A DNA stretch of 64,000 nucleotides from positions 5,476,501 to 5,540,500 of the forward strand of contig RCWM02000009.1 in assembly GCA_003667255.2 (NCBI GenBank), in the 5' to 3' direction. Within the stretch, counting starts at the first letter, position 1. Each line of letters begins with the position of its first letter. This stretch comes from Euschistus heros. Lineage: Eukaryota; Arthropoda; Insecta; Hemiptera; Pentatomidae. The notes under the pieces are model-generated. The model worked only from the letters and a program-made list of their open reading frames with translations. It was not told where the DNA came from and did not search any database. Of this stretch, positions 35,931 to 50,000 are shown piece by piece. The position numbers and the translations under genes are program-made.

Positions 35931-37299
35931 CCCTCCATTGGTCGCAACATCTATCCACCTGAGTTCGGTCACATTGAGCCTAACGGACACATAATTTTTA
36001 ATTGCCATAACTTTCATCCTACCCAAATCTAGGGGATCTTTTTGCACACTAGCCTTTCTAGGGATCTATATAAAGGGGCTATTAAAAACAAATTAAAAAG
36101 AAATTATTTTTATTAGTATGAATACATGACATCAAATAGTCCGATATTTTGATCCTTCACCATGATTACTTCAAAATATTTCTTAAAACTTTAAATAAAC
36201 ATTTTAGAAAAATTTAAAAACCTCTCAGGTACAGTCATTAGATATAGATATATTCAGTCCACCTCAAATTCACACGATCCATGTGCCTCAAAAGAAGTTG
36301 GAACATTGACTACACTCGTCAGAGACGTAGTTGGCGTGGCTGAGACAGATAGATTTTTTGCAATGAAGACATTTAATCTTGGTAAGTCTTCTAATACCTG
36401 ATTCAATGGTACATACCATTCACTTTTTCTCCATCTTCATCATCATCGCATGTGGGGCGGATTTGAAGGCTGGAGGGAATCCCAACTTTCTTAAGACTTT
36501 TCTTCAGCTCTGGAACCGTAAGCTCATGGAACAACTGTTTTAGGAACAACCTTCTGCGCAATGGCTGCAGTCCATTACCGAGGTAGACAATGAGAAAGTT
36601 AATCCTAGCCAAATTCATCATCGTGTAGAAGATGACAATTGGCCAACTTGTTATTTCAGACCTCTTTATCATCAGACCCATCAGTACAGTCTTGCTCTTC
36701 ACCTGAATCCTCTTTTCTTTCTTCCACTTCATCTTTTGAAGCAATATCGCTCTATTCTCTCAAATCTTGTAACGTCACTGGGTCTTCATCACCATCATTA
36801 GCTAACATTAGGTTTCTGATCTTAAGATCCCTCTGGTTATTTAAGTCAAACATCTTCTGGGTCATATTACTAAAATATCTTAAATAAAAGACAGAGAAAC
36901 TAAAGAACATTTGGTCATAGCGAGCTTGGTCGCAATGTGCGTGCGAAGCTCACTTAAAAGCAATTTCGAAAACCGGTGCTATAAAACCATAAAATTTATA
37001 AATGTCCTTATAGATTGTATAAATATCAATATTTAAGATGAATGCATGAAAAAAAAAAAAAAAAAGAGAAAATACACACCTTCCAAAATATGATGTCTTT
37101 TGTCACAATGAGCTTCTCAGGCCACGTGCTCATCAGTTGCTCAATCAAATGGTGGGAAAGCAACTAAGCATGGGGGTGGGAGAGGGCTTAGTAGTTAGGA
37201 AGGTACTTTAGAGATGTGGTTTCCGCACTGTTTAGTGAAGGATGGGGGCTGAGTGAAGTGTCGTCAGTGCTTCTTAGATCAGTTGTGACCGGCAGAGGG
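35931..37299 (-). mobile_element. piggyBac-type element, internally deleted, both ends intact
   Basis: Flanked by TTAA on both sides (35927-35930 and 37300-37303), the hallmark of piggyBac insertion. Ends are inverted repeats: CCCTCCATTGGTCGCAAC at 35931-35948 and the reverse complement of CCCTCTGCCGGTCACAAC at 37282-37299. The body of 1,369 bp holds only a C-terminal part of the transposase on the minus strand, so it is internally deleted relative to usual 2-3 kb elements. A related inverted pair (TTGGTCGCAATGTGC / TTTGTCACAATGAGC) lies inside. The ends could still be recognised by a transposase in trans. Confidence 0.9.
36240..36760 (-). pseudogene. piggyBac transposase C-terminal fragment
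   Basis: Minus strand frame 36744-36403 includes SEITSWPIVIFYTMMNLARI, INFLIVYLGNG, RRRLFLKQLFHELTVPELKK. This matches the end of the DDE_Tnp_1_7 (piggyBac) fold, where a WPxxxFYxMLDxAxxNAxxIY-like helix is followed by RRxFLxxLxxELxxP. The downstream frame (to about 36260) lacks a clear Cys-rich finger. The catalytic Asp residues lie upstream and are deleted. Confidence 0.78.
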
Positions 37300-37303
37300 T
37301 TAA

Positions 37304-38186
37304 TTATCTATATTTGTTTCTTAATATTTAATTTAATAAATTCCTAATATCTCTACATTGTTGTGGGAATTAAGTTATTTATTTAAATTCAGAGTTATAG
37401 AATACATTTTTTAGTGATCCGTGAAGGTGAGTAAAACACTCAGTTCATTGTGTTTTGTTTATTTTTTTGATGTTTTGCTTTCATAAATCAATTAAAGGTC
37501 AATAAGAATGGGAGTTTGTTCTCAATGCTAGACAACAATGAACTTTCTTTCATAAAGACAAGCAGCCAAAAATCAAGGCATTAGCGAAATTAATAACCAA
37601 TGCGTTGAATTTGTTTGTGTGAGTGTGTGTATATATTAGTATAAATTTATATACACTGTTTGCATTATGTTATGACCATGTTAATGTTTTGTTCATATTT
37701 ATTCGTTAAAGTTATATTAATGAATAAATGTTGTAGATTGTGTAATTGAAAACAAAATGTCAGATTGGTGTTTCCCCTGACACCATTCTGATATTTTGTT
37801 GAATGGGCTTAGCAGTGTAGCCATTTAAGATTATCATATGCATTATGAATGATTGTTAAAATTATTATAGCTTAGGGAAATAATAACTATTTACATCTCC
37901 CTGCTGTAGAGATTAACAAATATTCAGTAGATCTTTGTCAGTGATAGTTTGTGATAGCTTCACCCAACATTGATCCAGTATTACATGGATATATTATATT
38001 TATTATGTGTCTTCTAAAAGTCAATAGAACTCCATGATTAGGCTCTTAGTCACAATCTGCTGTTGTGCTAAAGATTAATTTTGGAGTTATCACTTAGAAA
38101 AATACATTTGTGATACAGTATATCATAATTTTTTTATTTATTTAGTAATAAACTTTCCTTCTAAATATTCATGAGACTTGTTCAAA
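37304..38186. other. AT-rich non-coding stretch
   Basis: No gene seen. A donor-like CCGTGAAGGTGAGT occurs near 37410-37425 but no in-frame ATG precedes it. Confidence 0.4.
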
Positions 38187-38187
38187 A

Positions 38188-38273
<86 letters not shown>
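38187..38273. repeat. (TA)n microsatellite
   Basis: About 42 TA units some 560 bases upstream of the first recognised CHD1 exon. Confidence 0.96.
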
Positions 38274-38274
<1 letters not shown>

Positions 38275-38834
38275 TATTTTTAATTGAAAATATCATTACA
38301 GTCTTTCCTTTTGGGGATTAAATGATATTAACTAATAACGTCTCTGGGACCTGTTCATACCATTTATTCAAGAAGGAGGATAAAAATAATTAAAATACTA
38401 ATAGTAATGATTAATATGGACATCAGAAGTCTTGATAAATATTATTTGTAATACTTGCACCTATTTGGGGGAAAAGGGAAAAACTCATTTGTTTCAATTT
38501 TCTAATGATAATTTTACATTTTAAAATTTTACCATTATTCGGTCAGAAGCTAGTATAATAATTATGTCACACCACCTATCCTTATCCTTTTAATAAATTG
38601 TGAAGGTATGTAGATTTTTAAGTTTAGACAACACTGTAAATACTTTTGGTCAGTACTATTTTCTTTTTGTTATTATTCTGTACATATTGGGTACTCTAGT
38701 TTTACTAGTTTATTACTAAAATAAATATTTTTTTATTTAAAAAAAGTTGTCAATTCTTTATTGTAAATTACTTTAATATTATCTACCTATTGATCTGTGA
38801 TTATATTCTTTCTTTTTTTTGTTGTAATTATTAG

Positions 38835-38935
38835 AAAGATGGTTCCGAAGACTCTGCATCAGAAAGTGATAAGGATCAAGGTAACCAAGAAGAATCCGAC
38901 AATTCTTCTTCTGAAAGTGGTTCAGGATCAGAAAG
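38835..38935 (+). CDS. CHD1: CHD1 exon 1 of those found: acidic Ser-rich
   Basis: Starts after TTATTAG and ends before GTAATG; begins in phase 0 and leaves two bases. Encodes an Asp/Glu/Ser-rich stretch starting KDGSEDSASESDK, like the N-terminus of animal CHD1. There is no Met, so at least one upstream coding exon is missing; MPQ at 29824-29832 with GTAAAT donor has the right phase. Confidence 0.85.
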
Positions 38936-40352
38936 GTAATGAATTATAGGATGAGTAGATTCTTTTTATGAGTGTTATACTAGATTTGTCAGAAAAATTA
39001 TCAAAAATTATTGTTCAACTATGAAAGGAGAATACCACCCTTATTAGTCCAGTCAATTTAGACCAAAAATGGGCAGAGGTACTCAAAATTCTAGTTCCAA
39101 TTTTTTCAGGAATGTGTAGGGGTCCCCTGAACAAGAAAAAATTAAGTCCTTCCAAATTCCGGTGGCGCTGGGGGGAGGGAGGGGCTTTATATGTTCCATT
39201 TTTCAGTTTTTATAACTCGTTATAAAGGTGCGTTGCATTGAAAAAGTTTTTCAGTTCAAAATGAAAGCTTATTAAATTTGATACAAGTTTAGTTGTATAC
39301 AGTTTTACGAAAAACAGGACCGTTATCCTGCTACTGGCTCTGGAAATGTGATAATTTTCAAAAAAATTGTTTTTCATATAATTTTGTTATTCTTTTAGAT
39401 ACTCACTTATTCATTTAATGGAAATTCGTCAGAAAAAAACTTCTACAGCATTAAATTCCCTTCAAGAATATATATCATATGTTAATTTTTATTGAACACT
39501 TCACAACTTATTACAGCACTTGCAAGATTTCAATGAAAAATCTTGATTTCCCAATTAAATTTTGATGTTCCATTCAAGGGAAACATAAAAAGTTAAAATT
39601 TATTCAACAGCTCGATTACACTCACAAGGGGAGGACACACTCAGTCTCTCACGGATCTTGTTGGCAATTTTTTTGGAGGTTCCTGGTCAAAAAATATTAG
39701 GCATTATTTTCCCATTCCGACCAATGGGCACTAGATGCCGAGAAAAAAAAAAAAAAAAGCATTAAACTAATTTATTTTATATCTAGAGTTTAAAAAATGA
39801 TATCGACATAATTCTTGCACCAAGATGTTTAGGTTTTGATTGCGAATTTAAGAGAAAATACAGCCACTCCATAGATTTTGGTTTTGGTTAATTAAATTCT
39901 AAAAAAATGATTAGATTTTCAAGCCAACTACCTCTATAGATTTTTTCAAACAAAAATTGACGTCAGATTCTAATTAAGCATCCTAAAAAACATTGAAAAA
40001 CGCTTATTCAACAAAATCAAAAAACATAAATTTTTTCACGCTCTTCGAGGAAAATGAAATTATTAAACCGATTAATGGTCACATACCTTTAAATCGCCAT
40101 TACTTTGTAACACGATTCACTGGTATCTCTGGAAATTTTGAAGCTTATGAATTTTTATTTTTCTATTTGAATGAAATTTCGTATTTAAGGGTTCTTTGGG
40201 ATGCTGAATTCGAATCCGATGTTGGTTCTTTGTAAAAAAAATATATTGAATGCACTTCACTTGTACTATTTTAGCTCTTACACCGTAAAGTGTGATCGAA
40301 AATTTTTTTATCCCTATAATTCCATTTCAGCACCCTCAAAACTTAGGAAACG

Positions 40353-40444
<92 letters not shown>

Positions 40445-40968
40445 TACATATATACATATACTATTCAGGAGAAATAATTTATTAATTCAATAATAAATAT
40501 TAAAGTAATTATAATTATTTATTATTTATTGTATTAATAATTTATTACAAAATATTATTTATATGATATACAGGCAGAACCACATATATTAGATTTGATG
40601 GTTAGGTATTTACAATTTATGTTTTATTTTGTAGTTGAACATGTTAAAATATGATTCTGACATAAAAACATAGCAATAACTGCCTCACCTCCGTTGCTGA
40701 CAGGATTTTGTTGAATATAATGAAAATGAAATTGTAAGGTAATAAGTTTCAGTTATTAAAACAACGCAGTCAACTGATTAGAGATTTGTTCTGGGTTCGA
40801 AGAATATAACAAAAATTGCAAATACCTAACAATCAAATCTAATATGTGGTTCTGTCTGTATATCATGTAAATATTAATTTGTAATAAATTATTATTATAA
40901 TAAATAATAAATAATTATAATTACTTTAATATTTATTATTAAAGTATTAAATTATTTCTCCTAAACAG

Positions 40969-41044
<76 letters not shown>

Positions 41045-44000
41045 TACACATACATACGTTTCCTAAGATTTGAGGGTGCTGAAATGGAACTCTTGGGCTA
41101 AAAAAATTTTTTATCACATTTAACGGTGTAAAAGCTAAAATAGTACAAGTGAAGTGCATTCAATATATTTTTTTACAAAGAACCGACATCGGATTCGAAT
41201 TCAGCATTCCAAAGAACCCTTAAATACGAAATTTCATTCAAATAGAAAAATAAAAATTCGTAAGCTTCAAAATTTGCCTGACCAAATGAAATGGTAGGCA
41301 ACTTTTGTTTAAATTGAGAAAAACATGAATTACGTTTAGACGGTTAAACTTATCAACTTTATTTTTTTACACGAAATATAGGGTGGTAATACACTTGAAA
41401 TGTTTTTGGTTTCATCATCCTATCTGGTTTCAAACTCAAGCTAAAAATCAAAATGTTTTTTGGATTTCCCAATTTTTTTAATAGGTTTATGTTCATCGAA
41501 TTTTACATTTATATACAAAAAAAGAAAGCTGAGGCTCTCCTCTTTCCAGCGATACCAACCAGTTAATTGCATGACATTGTAATGGTGGTTTAAAGGTATG
41601 TAACTAATAATCGGTTTAAAAAATTCATTTTCCTCGAAGAGCATGAAAAAATTGATGTTTTTTGATTTTGTTGAATAAGCATTTTTCAATGTTTTTTAGG
41701 ATGCTGAATTAGAATCTGACATCAATTTTCGTGTGAAAAAATCTATAGAGGTAGTTTGCTTCTGGGTAATCAATATTTATTTTTTTCTATAAATTTTAAT
41801 ATGCTCAATGGTTTGACACCATCTAGAAACCAAATGTAGAATTCTTTGATAACAAGACTCTTTGGGTTTTGAATTGAAAAACTCTATTTTCAAACCCATT
41901 TCCAGCCTCATTCAATGTGTTCAATGTTTTTCCTTCATAGGTGTGATGATGCCAGGTCTAAACTATATTCTAAGTGTGGGAAAAGCTCGATTCTATCCAA
42001 ATCAGGATCTGCTTCAACAGCCAAGAGCCTCTTCGTTGGCTACTGAAAACGAGACCTGATCCTGATTTGCTATCAAAGCTATCATCACTTTCATTAAATT
42101 TTTGTAACAACCTTTTCACCATGATTTCATTTAAAGTTTTCATCCTCAAATTCACGTATTAAACGAGTGGTCTCAGCTACTTAATTCTTCAGTTTCCAAT
42201 AATAGAGTAAAATTACAAGAATTTCTTATAGAAATAGAAAGCTATAGAAGTACTGAGCCCTGGTAGGGGGACATGCTGTTTATGGAATGATTCAGACAGG
42301 ATCAAAAATTAACTTCTTATCTCAATTTATAGCTCCTGAATGTAAGTAAGTGAAGAATTATGATTCAAACTTTAAGCACAAAGAAGACAGTAATTTTCTC
42401 TTATTCATCTCATTAAATAAGTTCCATGCTCTCTTCTATAATTCTGTTTTACACATGTATTTTAATAATTTCTATAGTACAGTTAAAGAAAGAATTAACA
42501 AATTTATAAAGTAGATTTCCTAGTGAAAAGATAAGTCTTCTTTTATTTTATTAGGGGTTTAGTCAGAGAACCTTTTATTACTTCACATAAAGCTGCTTTT
42601 TCAGTTCCTCCTTTGCTGAATTTATTTAAATCTGAAAACTGTAGATCATCTGGAAAATAATATGTTCTTTCATTGGTGAAGTGGCATCTTTCTTGGTCAT
42701 TTTGGTATTTTCCTTATCATTGCTTATCTCTACTCTATAGCCATAAAACTTATCAGTCTAAAAATCTAGCGGGTGAGAAAATTTAGATCAGAGTAGTTTC
42801 TTTTGATATTCAAAATATCTATTTTGCGAGTTCCTTTTGCTTATATGCAAACTTTCCATCTCCTTATTATGAGCCATGATATTCAATCCCCAGAGCATTA
42901 AATTTACTTTACTTTTATGTATCCCTTTGCTACTTTATTTTTAACTGGATAGTTTAACAGTTATAACTTTTATTTAATTTTTTACAAATAAAACAATAAT
43001 AACGAAAACATTAACATGTACTAGGTAATTATAATTAAAACTTTAATAATGTAATAAAGAAAAATAATCATTCAAAGTTTCTCATCTGCACATTAAAGTA
43101 AATCGAATTTGGTTTTATTCATTTTTTTGAAAAAAGACAATATTTTGTTGAAAACTGTAAAAGATTACATTAAACTTACTTTTTAATAATATTACATTAA
43201 AATCGGTTCAGCCATTTGGCCACCACCAACACCTAAAGATTGGCTAAGTTGTGGTAAGTAGCACACTGCAAAAACACGTTTGGTGGTACTCTTTTAGCTA
43301 TAACTCCAAAACTATGATGTTTGATCCCAAATTTCTTTGTTTCATCAGAAAGCTGGTCAATTTTGCTATGAGACCTCTTATATGAAGTTTTAAATCCCAT
43401 GAAATACTCACTCCAGCACACTGAGAATCCCATACTGTTGTGAAAACCACTTTTTTTAGCACAGTTCTAGTAAATAGTTTCGGTGTAATAGCCAGAAATA
43501 TACTGAAAAAAATTGGATTTCACAAGAATATGGGGTTCTCAGTGTACTGACATAGGTATACCCAGGTATATACATGGGACTTGATCAAAATTTCATATTT
43601 GAGGTCTTAAAGTAAATACAACCAGCTTTCTTTCAGATTAAAAAAAAAAAAAAATTTCTGATCGGACTTATATTTTTGGGGTTATTTTATCAGACAACCT
43701 TGTGTAACCTCATAACTATTTTCAAACCGAATGGCAGTACTCGACATTGGTGTGTTTTATGTAGAGTAATGTGAAATATTAAAAAAAATGTTTTTTTTAT
43801 TTTTTGTACTGTTTAACTGTGATATGTTAAGTAGCAAAGTATGCATTGATTGATTTGTTTGAATTATTATTTCAACAGCATTAAAATATCGATTGGTGAG
43901 AATTTCCAGAAATATTTTTGAAAAAGTCGGGAATTTCTAGAAAAATTCTTGTAAAAGTCGGGAATTTGGATAACTGAAATTGGTAGACACAATGTTGATC

Positions 44001-47000
44001 CTTCTTCAGTTTGACATGGAAACTAAGTGAGACTTCTCACCTATTTCTTTCTTTACCGATAAACAACACTTCTCTCTCAAGAATAAAATCTTTCATCGTT
44101 ATTTGTTCTCAGATTTTTTTTTTTATTGTGAAAACAAAACTGCTGAATCAGATACTAGTAACATTTCATTGCAGTAAAAAAGTATGGATCATATGATCCG
44201 ATTGTTTTTCTAAATAATAATCATTACAAAAATCCATGATACACTTCTCAAATCTCGATAATCCAATATTCAAATTTTTTGGTAACTCGATATGATGGTA
44301 TTTTTTTACATTTTAATGTGTGTAATATTTTAATGTTAATTGTATATTGTTTCTTTAATTGTTTCATTTAAAAATAAGAAAATTTCATGTTTTAGCGATT
44401 CAGCCTCAAGTGCCTCATCCTCTTCAAAATCATCTGACAGTGGATCAGACTATAAATCTAAAACCTCCAATAGTAGTCGGGGAAAGAATGACATTAAGCA
44501 GGTCAGTAATTATTATTATTTAATTATTCCTTAATTAAATTTCTAGTCCTCCTTGTTAAATAAATTTTGCCTGTATTTATTTACAAAATAAAGGAAGATT
44601 TTTTATCTAGATCTGCTAAAGTTGAAAAGTCATGTTTAGACCTAGTCAATCGTTAAAGAAATCTTTTGAAATTGTTTTTATAATTAAGTGCTCTTAATTA
44701 TAAATAAGTTCATTTAGAATTTATTTTAATAAAGTTGATAACATTTTTATACATATATATACAATCATTGGTTATTCTAACGTAATATTTATTAATGAAA
44801 TTACACTTAATTGCAGTATTGGGAAGAGAATCCTGATGTATATGGCATACGGCGTTCAAACAGACAAAGAAAAGAGCCTTCCAGGTTAAATACTGGGGAT
44901 AGTGATTCAAGTGAAAAGACCAAACGATCTGTGAAGAGATCATCACCTAAATCGTTGGTTTATTTCTTTTGTTCAATGTTTTGTTATGTGGTCTGTCTGA
45001 TGTAAAGTTTTTTTAATTTTTATTATGTATTTTAGTTGGAATTCTGATACTTCATATGATAGCGAGACTGACAAAGAATCAAAAAGGCCTCCACCTAGCA
45101 AACCTCCTGGTGGCAGAAGAAGACCAGCTAAGACAACTAGAAAACCCAAGTCAAGAATTCGAAACAGAGCCTATTCTGATTCTTCGGAATCAAGTTATGA
45201 ATCAGAAGATGACAATAATAGAAGGTATAGTTTCCCTGCTTATTTTCATGAACAGTTTTGTCAAAATTTTTGAAGGGTAGTTTTTCTTTTCTATTCTAGG
45301 TAATTCCTATGTAGGTAAATTCTATTAATGTTTTATTTTTTATCCCTGTAGGGTTATACTTCAATTTTATAGTATGTCTCGTATGACAACCACTAGCACG
45401 TTTTTCTCAATACCAGGTGCATTTTTTAAAATCCTCTTCAAATGTTTACTTTATAAATTTGTTTTTTAAGTTACTAATTATTTTGTTAATATAATCATTA
45501 ATTTTTTAAACTTAAAACGCCTTAGGAGTGCTTAATCCAAAAGTTACTTAAATAGTGGAGTTTAAGAAAATCAAATTAACCATTAACTTTTAGTCTTCAC
45601 AAACTTGGTATAATGAACCTAAACTAGTCTTAAAATGACTAGTAAGTCTTTCTATATTTTTTTCTAAATCACCTTGAGTCCTATTGGGCTTTGACTGTAT
45701 TTACTCAAGCCAAGAATGATTAATTAGTAAAAATGTTCTGACTGTCGCTGCCATGATGATAAATAGCATATACATATTTTGTTGTTAAGTCAAGCATAAG
45801 TTCAGTTCAACCTCTAATTGCTTTTTCCAAACATGACATACTTCTTTTTTCAATTTTCTTTTTATAGCTAATCACTTTTCTTCTGCCAATCTATATGAAA
45901 ATATTTGTCCATTTAATTCTTAGAGATGGATCAAAAACTGTTGCTCTTCTCATTGTACCTCCTATAGAACACAATGATCATCATTGAAGGAAATTTAAAT
46001 TGTTTTCATCAGTAGAAATACTGTTGTGTTTGTTATTAGGATGTTGTAGAATTGTTATAGATTAGTTTAGGTCATTTAAAGCTATAAACTATGGTAATAA
46101 ATATATCTTGTTCATTTAAGGACTAAATCTAGGAGAGGAGTCACTTCAGTTAGTTACAAAGAAGCTAGTGATGAAAAAACAGATTCAGATGAATTACTGG
46201 AACCTGATCCAGAGCCTGTTGAACCTGCACCTCCAGATACATCGGAAACTATTGAAAAAGTTCTTGCGCAAAGAATCGGTAAAAAAGGAGGTTAGTGCAT
46301 ATAGTATTATATAATATTCTATGATAGGGTTAATGAGTTTTTATTTTATTATAAATAATAATTACAAATGTTTTGTAAGCGCTTTTGTTCAAAACTGATT
46401 AAAAAACTTCTTTTAAAAAAATATAATTACAACTATTTAACCATGATATTTAAAATTTTATAGAAATGTATTGAAATAAATGCCAAAATTAAGATATGTT
46501 TATGTATCCAATACACAACTTTTTAATTTGCTTATTTTAAAAACGCATTTGAAATAGTAAACTGTTTATTATAGGCATGCTAATTTAGGTTTTTTTTCAC
46601 TGGAAATTTGTTACTTGGATTTGAGATAAGAATTTTTTCCGGATGGCTTCAAAATATGTTGACTATGTACAATTTATTTTGTATATAGTAGTTAACATGT
46701 TCTATGTGATCGAATATTTTAAATAATCCAATTTCAACATCTTTCATCACTTGTGTTTCACCTTTTTTTCTGTAGCTGGAACTGACTTCCTACAACTTGT
46801 TAATTTTAATATAATCTTTATTGAATGAGATATAAGCTAAGCTATTAAAAACTATTTGTTGATTCTTTATGTTGGTCAAACTTGGCTCCTCTCTACAGTT
46901 ATTGTATTATTAATTCTGGTTTCTGATTTTTATTGTTATAAAATAATGGGTTTTCTTTCTTCAATAAACAATTTTTTCTGCTTATTGCTTTTTATAAGCA

Positions 47001-50000
47001 TTAGCTATTCACAATGCTATGAAATATTCCAATCATTTTATTATGGTTTTTAAAAAGTAGTTTTATTTTATTTTTAAATTCTAATCATAAGTTTAAACAA
47101 TTAATTTGTTCAACAATTTTTATATATCTTCTTAAATTATTCCAGTTGTTGGAAACCAAACCACTGTGTACGCAGTAGAAGAAAATGGTGATCCGAATTC
47201 CAATTATGAATCTTTGGATAAAGATGAAACAGAGGTACAATACTTGATAAAATGGAAAGGATGGTCCCATATTCATAATACATGGGAATCTGAACTGTCT
47301 TTAAAGGAACAGAAGGTTGGTGTATAGCAATATTTATTAAAGACTTATTAGTGCATTGTATGGCAGCAATTCTCAGTTAAGTAAAATTTGTTTAAATTAA
47401 AATAATAAAATAAAAAATATTTGTTTAAGTTATTAAATTTTAGATGAATTAGTTGAAATTTCTTTACATTTTTGTTTTTTGATTCATTTGCTATTTATAA
47501 GGTTAGTTATATAGTTACAATTCTCGTATTTTATACACTCATAAAATATTTTTTTACATTTACGATTTTTTACATTCTAAATAATCAATACACAGCTCTA
47601 CTTAAGAGAGCCTAAGGAGAGAGAAAAAAAATCTTTATTCAACAAATACTGCAAATTATGGACACTCATTATTGAAATACTGGAGTAAAATAGAGATTTT
47701 TAGGACTTTGTGAAAACATAGTCCATTGAAGAGAATTGGTGTGTGTTTGAAGACATATTGAATGGAATGTGGAGAGACATGACAAGGAGGTGCCATAAGC
47801 CCAAGGAGAAATAACAGAAATATTACCATTCATAAAAAATGGTAGGGCCCAAGGCACTGATAAGATTCTTGCAGAATTTACTGAGTATGGCAGGACAGGC
47901 AGTGATTATGCATAAATATATATTGATATGGTATATCTGTATTCAGGAAATAATAGCAAAAGACTGCTGCAAAAATTTGCCCTTTTTTAAAGAAAGGAGA
48001 ACAATAACTATCGCTGAATAGTACTCCTCTTGACATCATTTAATGTGTTTTACATTAGAATTTATGAGTGATGTAGGCCAAGAGGGTCACTGGAGATTCC
48101 CAGTGTGGTTTTAAGTTGGGAAGATCTACAGATAATTTAATTTTCTTTCACAGAAAAAGGAGTTGCAATGGAAAGTTGTTTATGAATTATGAACATAGAC
48201 AGAAAAGAAGTTGAAATGGAAAGGTGGTAAAGAATTATTAGCTTAACATTTATATGCACCTCCTTTTTCAGTCTGTAGATTTCAAACAGGCATATGACCT
48301 GGGAGATATGAAAAGGGAAAACACCAAAAAACGATATTTCAAAGAGGTATACAACCTGATAGATATGAAATAGGGGGATAATAAAAAAGAAAAAAAGATA
48401 TATGGAAGAAAGCTAGGATATCAGCTCTCAACTAATCCCACAAAAGTTTGAGATAAGTTCAAATGAATTGGAGGAAATTTAAGTTTCATGTTAGGATTCA
48501 TGAAGTTTGGAAAGGTTAAATATTAGGGAGATGAATTTTTTTTTTCATAGTTGGGTTTAGAAACTTTTTTAAGCTTCTCCACCTGTTAAAATTTAAAAGA
48601 TATATATGTTTTTTTAGAAGTCCTTGAAATTTTATTTAAATTTCAAGGACTTTAAAAAAAAAAGATTAAATAGAGTAAATTTTATGTTATAAGATAAATG
48701 TATGCATTTGACTGTGGTCAAATACAAGTGTTAGACTGTAATATTTTGTATTCAAAGAATTGGTGATGAAAGCTGATGTAGAAGATCAAGGATATTGAAA
48801 TGTTTAGTTCTTATAAATTAAAACTGGGTTACTGGGTCATTACCTCCGTGTTACAGAATATAGTCATTTCAACTGAATAGTCTCTTTAGTGGTGACTCTC
48901 CGCTACAGACCTTTTTTTATAAATTTTAATATTTAACAGCCCAATGGTAAATAAGTTGACTCAACACTCATTAAGACTTTTTTCATAGTTTTAATCACAA
49001 AAAATACAAAAAACAAAACAGACTATCTATAATTAGATTAACTAACCTAGTAGGTTAGAAAAGGTTTTATATATAAGGCACTGAGTGTTGCCAGGTTCAC
49101 TTAACCTGACACTTAACTCACTTTCTATAAAACTTAACACAGCAGAACTTAAATTAAAGTTCCTACAACTAATAATAATAACAAACAAAATAATAATAAA
49201 AGTTCATTAAACTATTAATACAATTATAAAACCAATAGCAAGCGGCGCAACATTCTTCCCCCACAAAAATCACCGTAATTTAAAAAAAAAAATTTGCTCC
49301 CTCTGCAAATTGCAGCCCTCTAATGGGAGAGGAGACAAACGAATATCAGGTCTATTAATGAAACTGGATTGTGTACGTACTTTGGCAACTCCAGATTTAT
49401 GATCTTTGCCTTCAAATAACTGAACAATTTTACCCATTGGCCAGGTCTATGAAGGTGTATTATCTTCAATGATGAGGACGTCATCTATTTTAGGTTCGTG
49501 GGATGGTATATTCCATTTTTGCCTTGTCTGCTGGTCAAACAAATACTCTTTCTTCCAACGACACCAAAAACATTCCACTGATTGCTTAAAAAATTTCCAC
49601 TTCGGAGCTAGACGGGAGTTAAATGAATTTTTTGAGGGGGTAGTCCTTACATTGGGCTTTGGACTAGGAATTGAGCTGGAGTTAAGGTTTCGATGTCGTC
49701 TGAGGATCCAGACAAATGAATGAGAGGGCGTGAATTATGTATTGATTCTATTCAGACTAAGATTGTATGAAATGTAGTGAACGAAGGGGATTGGGTCCTT
49801 AAATTTATCTTCAATAGACGCTTGAATGACTTAACAGCACTCTCCCACAACCCGCCCATGTACGGAGCATGAGGGGGTATGTACTTCCATTAGCAGAAGT
49901 AGAATCGACGAGGCGAGTTTGAGTTTTATGGTTCATCGCAGTTTTTAACTGACGAATAAAGCCTGCAGTCCCCACGAAACCAGTTCCATTATCAGTCCAT

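Larger units (their letters stand above)
39924..41759. repeat. large inverted repeat (palindrome) in CHD1 intron 1
   Basis: Left arm about 39924-40617, right arm about 40812-41759, spacer about 194 bases. Outer edges: CCAACTACCTCTATAG on the left against CTATAGAGGTAGTTTG on the right. Inner edges: GATGGTTAGGTATTTACAAT against ATTGCAAATACCTAAC. Each arm has a (TA)n tract at the mirrored place (40354-40436, 40973-41034) and an open stretch reading MKNAYSTKSKNINFF toward the spacer. The right arm has about 250 extra bases (about 41275-41530). Each arm is itself bounded by inverted copies of GGATGCTGAATTCGAATC-like motifs. Confidence 0.85.

Noticed and set aside
40201..40485. Open frames with Tyr/Ile repeats over (TA)n tracts (also near 2800, 18500, 12000, 41000)
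   Set aside because: Alternating TA codes for TATA/ATAT codons in every frame; these are microsatellites.
41970..42155. Minus-strand frame with an acidic start resembling a transposase N-terminus
   Set aside because: Only 61 codons, no diagnostic residues and no TIR nearby.
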